The position numbers were made by a program, and so were the translations under genes. From assembly GCA_015655225.1 (NCBI GenBank), contig JAATFK010000681.1:1-20879 (forward strand): a stretch of 20,879 nucleotides of DNA. Direction: 5' to 3'. The first letter of the stretch is position 1. Each line of letters begins with the position of its first letter. The DNA is from Solirubrobacterales bacterium (GTDB taxonomy: Bacteria; Actinomycetota; Thermoleophilia; Solirubrobacterales; Solirubrobacteraceae). The notes under the pieces were generated by a model. It was not told the DNA's origin. It saw only the letters and a list, made by a program, of their open reading frames with translations, and did no database searches. This document shows positions 15,861-20,879 of this stretch, piece by piece.

Positions 15861-18800
15861 CTAGCGCCGGCGCCGCTCGCCAGTGCTGGCGCGGGCGAAG
15901 GCGGCCTTGCGGGCCGTGCCGGTCCCGCCGCCCCCGCGCCGTTTGATGCCGGCGCCCGCGAGCGCCGCGACGAGCACGAGCGCGACCGGCGACCACGGCG
16001 GGATGCCGTGCCCGTGGCCGTGCTCCTCGGGGTAGTAGGCACTCATTCTGGTGTCGGCCGACTCGGTCGCTATCTCCTCCTCGCGCTTCTCCTCCGGCGC
16101 GCCGACCGACTGCGACACCTGCGAGGAGACCTGCGAGGTACCGGACGGCGGCGTCGGCTGACCGGCGGGCGGCGGCGGGACCGTCGGCGCGCCGCGCGCG
16201 CCGATCACGCCGGGCTTCTGCCCGAGGATGAAGGCCGGGACGAGCGGGGCGGCCGCGAGGATCGACGGGACCGCCTCCCGCTTCGCCTTCTTCGCCGGCT
16301 TCGCCTTCGGCGCCGGCTTCGCGACGGGCGTCGCCGCCGGCGGTGGCGGCGGCGCGTTGAACGTCACCTTCGGGGAGACGTTCACCGTCGGGTTGACGGT
16401 CGGCGAGACGTCGGGGACGGCGACGGTCGCGGCGACCGACGGCGTCGTCACGGTTGGCGGGTTCACGAGCGGGACGGTCCCGCACGGCTGCAGCACGCTG
16501 CCGCCCTGCACCGTCACGACCTCGGAGTAGCTGAGGCCGCCGGCCTGGAGCGTGACGGTCGTCGTCCCCGCGTTGAAGGCGCAGAAGATGCCGGAGGTCG
16601 GGTCCGGGATCGGCTTGCCGCTGGCGTCCTGGAGCACCGCGCGCACGTTCGTCGAGCTGTCGTCGTGCTTGACGAAGTTGCCGATGTCCGGGTTCGACGA
16701 GGAGAACGTGTACTGCGGCTCGATGAACTGGCCGCAGTCGGAGCCCTGGCAGGTCTGCGGGACCGGGACGTAGGGGTCGGGGTCCTGCTCCTGCGCGCTC
16801 GCGGCCAGTCGCGAGCCGCCGCTGGGACGGCGCGCGAGCCCCTGGAACAGCGCCACCTGGCTGCGGCGCAGCAGCAGCCCGTTGGTCGCGTCGAGGCCGA
16901 GCTCGCCGATGTTCGGGATCAGCGAGACCGTCACGGGCGCGACGTTCGTCGCCGCCACGCGCGCACCGACGTTCACGCTCGCGATCAGGAACCCGCTCGC
17001 GCCGAGGAAGTCGGCCGGATTCGGCGGAATGCTCGTGTAGCCGAGCGTGCCGGTCCCGAAGGCGGGGATGCGCGCCCCGCCGGAGGAGAGCGTCCGCGAC
17101 ACGTTCTCCTCGGGGCTGTCGAAGAAGTAGGCGGAGGCGCCGTTGGCGACCAGCTCGGCGCGGGTCGCCGAGCCGTCGCTGGCGGCGTCGTCGTCGCTGC
17201 CGGTGACGTCACGGCTGCCGATCACGATCGCGGGGATGGCGGCGGCTCTGGCGTCCTCGAGCTGCGAGCAGAGCCAGCCGGCCTGGCCGCTGCCGCTGGC
17301 GCAGTTCGTTCCGCTCGGCGCGACCCCGCCGAGAGAACTGGCGGAGTAGTCGAGGACGATCACGCGAACGGTCCCGCCGACGCCGGGCGAGTCGAACGCG
17401 TAGGCGGCGCTCCCGCTCGGCGGCGCGGGCGTGCCGGCCGGGACCGCTCCCGCCGGCGCCTCACCGCCGAGCGCGGAGGTGAACGCACCGGTGCCCATCG
17501 CGCCGGCGTCCGACGCGGAGGCGGTCGCGTACGCCGGCAGCCGCCCGTCGGCGCGCAGCACCGTCGCGTAGCGGCTCAGCTCACGCGCCTGCGCGTCGGC
17601 GTCGAGCGTCATGCCAGCAGCGAGTCGTGAGCCGGTGTAGAGGAAGGCGTGGAGCCCCCCCACCTGTCCGGCCCGGGAGACGGCGGCCGACAGCCACTGG
17701 TCCGGCCCGATGCCCTGGTTCGCGAGCTCGGCGCAGGTGCTGGCGCACTGCGCGTTGCCGCCGACCGCGAACGACACCGTGCCGGCCGGCGGGACGATCG
17801 GCGCACTCGCCTCCTGCGGCGGGTCTGCGCCCGCGCCGAAGCGCTCGACCGACGCGGTCTGCGACGCCGCGACGACGTTCGTCAACGGGCTCTTGGCGAC
17901 CAGTCCGCCGGTCTGCCCGCCGACCGCCCAGCCCTGCGTGCCGTCCGCGTCGACCGCCAGTGCCAGCACCGGATCGGGCCAGTCAGGCAGGTCCGACGCC
18001 TGCCCTGCGCCCGCGGTCTCCTGCGGGTAGTCGTCGCCCTGCATGTCCGACCAGCCGCTCGCGGTCTCACGCAGCAGGTAGCCGGTGACCGGCAGCGGGT
18101 CGGGAGCGATCAGGACGGGCACGTTCGGGATCGGCGAGGCGGGCGGATCGTCGATCGCGGTGTAGATCGCCCCGGAAGGGGCGCTGTCGCTGTTGACGTC
18201 GATCGAGACGAGCGCGCGCACGCTCGCGCCGTCACGCACGGCCGCGAGCGCATCGATGTTCGCCGCCGTCGGCAGCGGCTCGGAGGCGAAGCGCCACGGG
18301 CTCGTCGAGCTGTCGCGCTCGAGCACGACGTGTGGGCCGGCGAGCGCCGCGCCCCCGTCGGGCAGCCCGGCCGCGCGCGAGAGCACGCGCGCGTCGGTCT
18401 CCCAGGACGGCGCGTTCGCGAGCGTCGCGAGCAGCGCCGCGACGCCGGTGTCGACGCGCCAGCCGGAGCCGTCGTTGACGATCGCGCCGCCGAGCTCGCT
18501 CCCGTGCGGGTTCGCCGGGTCGGGCATCCGGTAGCTGACGATCGCCTCCGAGCCGGCGAACGCGACCGAGGTGAAGTTGGCCTGCTCGAGCCCCGCCGGC
18601 GGCGCCTGCGGGGTCCAGGTCTTGTCGTAGGAGAGCAGCGTCCCCTGCTTGCCGACCGCGTAGCCGCGCGCCGGGTTGCCGGGCTGGAAGGCGATCGCGG
18701 TCAGGTTCGCGTGGAAGTTGAACGGCGCCGCCGGATCGGGCTCCCAGAGGTTCGTGGCGGAGCGCCAGACCCACATCGCGCCGCTGTCGCCGACCGCGTA

Positions 18801-20549
18801 CGCGCGACCGGTCTCGGGCCAGGCGACGCCGCGCAGGCGCGGGGTCTGCCGCACGCCGCTGCTGCTGTAGAGGTACTCCGGCCGCCAGCCCTGGCCCGGC
18901 GCGTACCGCGCGATCGCGCCCTGGTCGCCCACCGCGAGCGCCTGCGCGCCGGCGGCGCCGACGGTCGTGCCCGGCGCGGTCGCGATCGCGAGCAGCGGAC
19001 GACGGAAGGGGACCGACCAGGTGCTCAGCGCCTGTGGCGTCGGCGCGGTCGTGACGTGGATCAGCTGCTCCCCGCCGACCCCCAGCCAGCCTTCGGCCGG
19101 GCTCACGAACGCGGCGCTGCTGGCGGCCGCGCCGCCGGCGCCGACGGTGTAGGAGAAGTCGCCGCTCTCGGTCAGCCGCAGCAGTGCGCCGTTCGGCAGG
19201 CCGCCGATGATCCGGGTGCCGACGCCGCCGCCGGTCGTCGGCCAGGCGCTGCTCGTCTCGTTCGCCGGCAGCGCGCCGCCGAGCGAACCGGCCCCGGCAC
19301 AGTTCGCCTGCGGGTGGCACCAGAGGCCGAGCACCGAATGGTCGGCGCTGGCGGCGATCAGCGTGGTCGCGTCGGTCGCGCCGGCGCTGGCGTCGACCCA
19401 GACGCCCTGCGAGGTGACGGTCAGCGTCGGGTGGACCTGCGGGACGCCGCCGCCAGGGACGGTGCCGGAGCCCAGCAGCCAGGTCGCCGGGTGCTGCTCC
19501 ACCCAGACCACGGAGCCGTCGGTCTGCGTCGTGCGCTGATAGAGGACGGCGGGTGCCGCCGCGCCGCCGGGCTGGGCCAGCAGCCAGGCGTTGCCGGGCG
19601 AGCTGGCCGCGACCGCGAGCACGGTGGTCCCCGCGACCGGATCCTGGAGCGCGCCCGAGCTGGCGGTGTCGCAGATCGGCTCGCGCGTCCAGCTGCTGCC
19701 GTCGTAGCGGAGGACCGCGACCGGAGCGGTCGCCGGGGGGGCGGGAGCGGCGCCCGTGGTCGTCGTCGGCGTGGTCGTGGTGGAGGTCGTCGTCGGGGTC
19801 GTCGTCGTGCCGGTCGTCGTCGGCGTGGTCGTCACGCCGGTCGTGGTCGGCGTCGTCGTCGTGCCGCCGCCGGGCGCGGCCGGCGCGCAGACCGGCAGCG
19901 AAGCACTTGCCACGCCTGCTCTCGCGCTGCCTGCCGTCGCAACGAACGCGTCCGTCTGGCCGCCATCGTCCACCGCCGCGACCGTCTGGCCGCTCGCGCC
20001 CGGCAGCGTCTCGCCGGGAGCCAGCACCGGATCGCTGCCGCTGCTCGTCGGCACGGGTGCGGTCGCGAACGCGCCACCGGGAGTCCGCGTCACGACGGTC
20101 CGCTGCGTGGCGTCGCCGGTCACGGTCGGCGCCGAGCCGACGAGCGCGATCCCGCCACCCGCGCTGACCGACTGCGTCGTCCAGCTGAAGGGGATCCGCG
20201 CGCCGCTCGCGTCGGCGACCGGCACGACGTCCCACGCGCTACTGGCCGTCGTGCGGCGCACCAGCACGGAGGCGCCGGCGATCGAGCCGCCGCCGGCGGT
20301 GCTCGCGGGGACGGAGCCGACCGTGCCCTCGCCCCAGACCTCCCCACCGCCCTCGCCGGGCGAGGCGCCGATCAGCTGGACGGCACGGGCCGGCGCGCCC
20401 AGCTGGGGCTGGAACGTGAGCGGCGCGCCGACGTCAGCGGTCGCCCGCGAGGCGTGCGTGTGCCCCGCGCGCACTCCGACGACTGCGGCGGTCACGGAGA
20501 GGGCGAGAGCGAGCGCAAGCGCGGCTCGCATCGCGCGCGTCAGCCGCAT
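15861..20549 (-). CDS. Giant surface protein: propeller repeats, Thr/Pro linker, possible degenerate phosphoesterase region, C-terminal membrane anchor
   Basis: 1562 residues from ATG 20549 (a signal peptide follows: MRLTRAMRAALALALALSV); ATG 20531 is an alternative, TTG 20636 would put the upstream repeats inside the gene. No ribosome site is obvious. Residues about 226-269 are a Thr/Pro run. Propeller-type segments with repeated AVG wording occur at about 480-700 and 870 (QALAVGDQGAIARY, RAYAVGDSGAMWVW, RGYAVGKQGTLLSY, GWAVGGQTGG). At about 920-1175 a region with SFAVGGNAQC, VRVIVLDYSASSLGG, GWLCSQLEDARAAAIPAIVI and GSRDV resembles calcineurin-like phosphoesterases, but the usual metal ligands (DxH, GDxxD, GNHD, GHxH) are not seen. 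Ig-like parts and a Pro/Lys-rich stretch follow, then PEEHGHGHG, one membrane helix (about 1516-1534) and a basic tail. Likely anchored in the membrane and spanning the wall; function unknown. Confidence 0.87.
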   Translation of the reverse strand: MRLTRAMRAALALALALSVTAAVVGVRAGHTHASRATADVGAPLTFQPQLGAPARAVQLIGASPGEGGGEVWGEGTVGSVPASTAGGGSIAGASVLVRRTTASSAWDVVPVADASGARIPFSWTTQSVSAGGGIALVGSAPTVTGDATQRTVVTRTPGGAFATAPVPTSSGSDPVLAPGETLPGASGQTVAAVDDGGQTDAFVATAGSARAGVASASLPVCAPAAPGGGTTTTPTTTGVTTTPTTTGTTTTPTTTSTTTTPTTTTGAAPAPPATAPVAVLRYDGSSWTREPICDTASSGALQDPVAGTTVLAVAASSPGNAWLLAQPGGAAAPAVLYQRTTQTDGSVVWVEQHPATWLLGSGTVPGGGVPQVHPTLTVTSQGVWVDASAGATDATTLIAASADHSVLGLWCHPQANCAGAGSLGGALPANETSSAWPTTGGGVGTRIIGGLPNGALLRLTESGDFSYTVGAGGAAASSAAFVSPAEGWLGVGGEQLIHVTTAPTPQALSTWSVPFRRPLLAIATAPGTTVGAAGAQALAVGDQGAIARYAPGQGWRPEYLYSSSGVRQTPRLRGVAWPETGRAYAVGDSGAMWVWRSATNLWEPDPAAPFNFHANLTAIAFQPGNPARGYAVGKQGTLLSYDKTWTPQAPPAGLEQANFTSVAFAGSEAIVSYRMPDPANPHGSELGGAIVNDGSGWRVDTGVAALLATLANAPSWETDARVLSRAAGLPDGGAALAGPHVVLERDSSTSPWRFASEPLPTAANIDALAAVRDGASVRALVSIDVNSDSAPSGAIYTAIDDPPASPIPNVPVLIAPDPLPVTGYLLRETASGWSDMQGDDYPQETAGAGQASDLPDWPDPVLALAVDADGTQGWAVGGQTGGLVAKSPLTNVVAASQTASVERFGAGADPPQEASAPIVPPAGTVSFAVGGNAQCASTCAELANQGIGPDQWLSAAVSRAGQVGGLHAFLYTGSRLAAGMTLDADAQARELSRYATVLRADGRLPAYATASASDAGAMGTGAFTSALGGEAPAGAVPAGTPAPPSGSAAYAFDSPGVGGTVRVIVLDYSASSLGGVAPSGTNCASGSGQAGWLCSQLEDARAAAIPAIVIGSRDVTGSDDDAASDGSATRAELVANGASAYFFDSPEENVSRTLSSGGARIPAFGTGTLGYTSIPPNPADFLGASGFLIASVNVGARVAATNVAPVTVSLIPNIGELGLDATNGLLLRRSQVALFQGLARRPSGGSRLAASAQEQDPDPYVPVPQTCQGSDCGQFIEPQYTFSSSNPDIGNFVKHDDSSTNVRAVLQDASGKPIPDPTSGIFCAFNAGTTTVTLQAGGLSYSEVVTVQGGSVLQPCGTVPLVNPPTVTTPSVAATVAVPDVSPTVNPTVNVSPKVTFNAPPPPPAATPVAKPAPKAKPAKKAKREAVPSILAAAPLVPAFILGQKPGVIGARGAPTVPPPPAGQPTPPSGTSQVSSQVSQSVGAPEEKREEEIATESADTRMSAYYPEEHGHGHGIPPWSPVALVLVAALAGAGIKRRGGGGTGTARKAAFARASTGERRRR
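19759..19870. repeat. Thr/Pro-coding low-complexity repeat in the giant surface protein
   Basis: Imperfect repeats of GTCGTCGTCGGCGTG type, in frame on the minus strand, give TTTTPTTTG-like protein. The composition resembles the 1570-1790 repeat in the zinc-ribbon protein; such stretches often form extended wall-spanning linkers. Confidence 0.7.
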
Positions 20550-20607
20550 CGCAAAGGGGTGAATTGAGAGTCGAACAGCAAGAGCAGGCCCTGGAGGGAC
20601 GATCGTG

Positions 20608-20656
20608 CCAGTGACGACGCCCCAACTCGTGACCAACCCGTGACTTCACCGTGAGA
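20608..20656 (-). promoter_or_regulatory. Second Pho-box-like direct-repeat set, upstream of the giant surface protein
   Basis: Plus-strand GTGA cores begin at 20629, 20640 and 20651, exactly 11 nt apart, with a further one at 20611 (18 nt off). On the coding (minus) strand the units read ATCTCACGGTG, AAGTCACGGGT and TGGTCACGAGT, in the same orientation to the gene as the array before pstC. The site lies about 80-105 nt upstream of ATG 20549. Same core and period as the pst array, so common control by a PhoP/RegX3-like regulator is likely. No clear -10 was found between it and the start. Confidence 0.65.
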
Positions 20657-20664
20657 TTTCGGGA

Positions 20665-20692
20665 TGGCCGGGGAGGAGCACCTCCCCGGCCA
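20665..20692 (-). terminator. Terminator-like hairpin after ftsH
   Basis: TGGCCGGGGAGG (20665-20676) and CCTCCCCGGCCA (20681-20692) form a perfect 12-bp stem with loop AGCA, 25 nt beyond the ftsH stop. No U-tract follows. It should insulate the giant-protein promoter region from ftsH transcription. Confidence 0.65.
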
Positions 20693-20717
20693 CAGCGGCG
20701 TTCGCTAGGTGTGACGA

Positions 20718-20879
20718 CTACGCGTCGCGGCGACGGTCGGTCTCGGCGCGGCGCACGTCGCGCAGGTCGTCGAGGTCGACGTGGTTCACCGTAGACAGAA
20801 CAGCTTCGAGCGCAACGCCCGACAGGGTCTCGTGCTCCACGAGCGCGTTGGCGGTCTCCTCGACGGTGGACCAGTTGGA
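20718..20879 (-). CDS. ftsH: C-terminal end of ATP-dependent zinc metalloprotease FtsH (partial)
   Basis: The last 53 codons of a minus-strand gene entering from the right edge, ending at TAG 20720-20718. The visible part contains ANALVEHETLSGVALEAVL, which matches the family pattern at the end of the FtsH M41 peptidase domain (A-x-x-L-L-E-x-E-T-L-x-G-x-x-L), followed by a charged, Arg/Asp-rich tail typical of FtsH ends. The AAA ATPase, HEXXH zinc site and membrane part would lie outside the window, so the call rests on this short stretch. FtsH is a membrane-bound protease that degrades misfolded and regulatory proteins. It is followed by a strong hairpin and probably is not part of the neighbouring phosphate-related unit. 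Confidence 0.72.
   Translation of the reverse strand, partial: SNWSTVEETANALVEHETLSGVALEAVLSTVNHVDLDDLRDVRRAETDRRRDA

Noticed and set aside
17649..20567. Plus-strand open frame of about 970 codons opposite the giant surface protein
   Set aside because: The product is Arg-rich with no signal peptide, domain or motif, as expected for a shadow in this base composition. The minus-strand frame has a signal peptide, propeller motifs and a membrane anchor.
15861..20636. Start of the giant protein at TTG 20636
   Set aside because: It would place 29 residues before the signal peptide and make part of the TCAC repeat set coding. ATG 20549 leads straight into a typical signal peptide.

Overview
The window is very GC-rich, densely coding DNA from a bacterium that looks like a high-GC actinobacterium. 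The zinc-ribbon membrane proteins, the Lys-rich Ig-like tails on secreted proteins and the overall style suggest the class Thermoleophilia (Solirubrobacterales, Conexibacter-like). That placement is inference from style; no rRNA or marker gene is present.

Layout. Positions 1-108 hold the membrane-anchored C-terminus of an unknown plus-strand gene, converging on purU (134-1021, minus), the 10-formyltetrahydrofolate deformylase. Next, 1067-7707 (minus) is a tight block of seven genes read from pstC toward purU: pstC, pstA, pstB, a lipoprotein, a zinc-ribbon/membrane/SPOR-like protein, a small coiled-coil zinc-ribbon protein, and a zinc-ribbon/membrane/Pro-Thr-rich protein. Almost every junction is a start/stop overlap. 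The core of a high-affinity phosphate ABC transporter is therefore coupled to four proteins of unknown function. The divergent region 7708-7953 holds a long series of roughly 11-bp direct repeats with TCAC cores (Pho-box-like) and a 16-bp palindrome. To its right, on the plus strand, lie a PstS-type phosphate-binding protein with an extra Ig-like, Lys-rich C-terminal domain (7954-9885) and then, after a strong hairpin, three coupled genes (9963-15789) for secreted beta-propeller-like proteins with Ig/PKD-like or basic tails. Converging on these, 15861-20549 (minus) encodes a giant surface protein of about 1562 residues with propeller-type repeats, a Thr/Pro stretch, a possible degenerate phosphoesterase-like region and a C-terminal membrane anchor. 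Its upstream region carries a second set of TCAC repeats at exact 11-bp spacing. The window ends in the C-terminus of ftsH (minus), closed by a 12-bp hairpin.

Interpretation. The two repeat arrays flank the secreted-protein block on both sides, and one lies between pstC and pstS. The simplest reading is a local phosphate-starvation regulon: PstS captures phosphate outside the membrane, PstC/PstA move it using PstB, and the lipoprotein, zinc-ribbon proteins and large propeller surface proteins form an undescribed envelope module expressed with them. The regulatory link and the functions of the surface proteins are inference; the Pst assignments rest on clear motifs.
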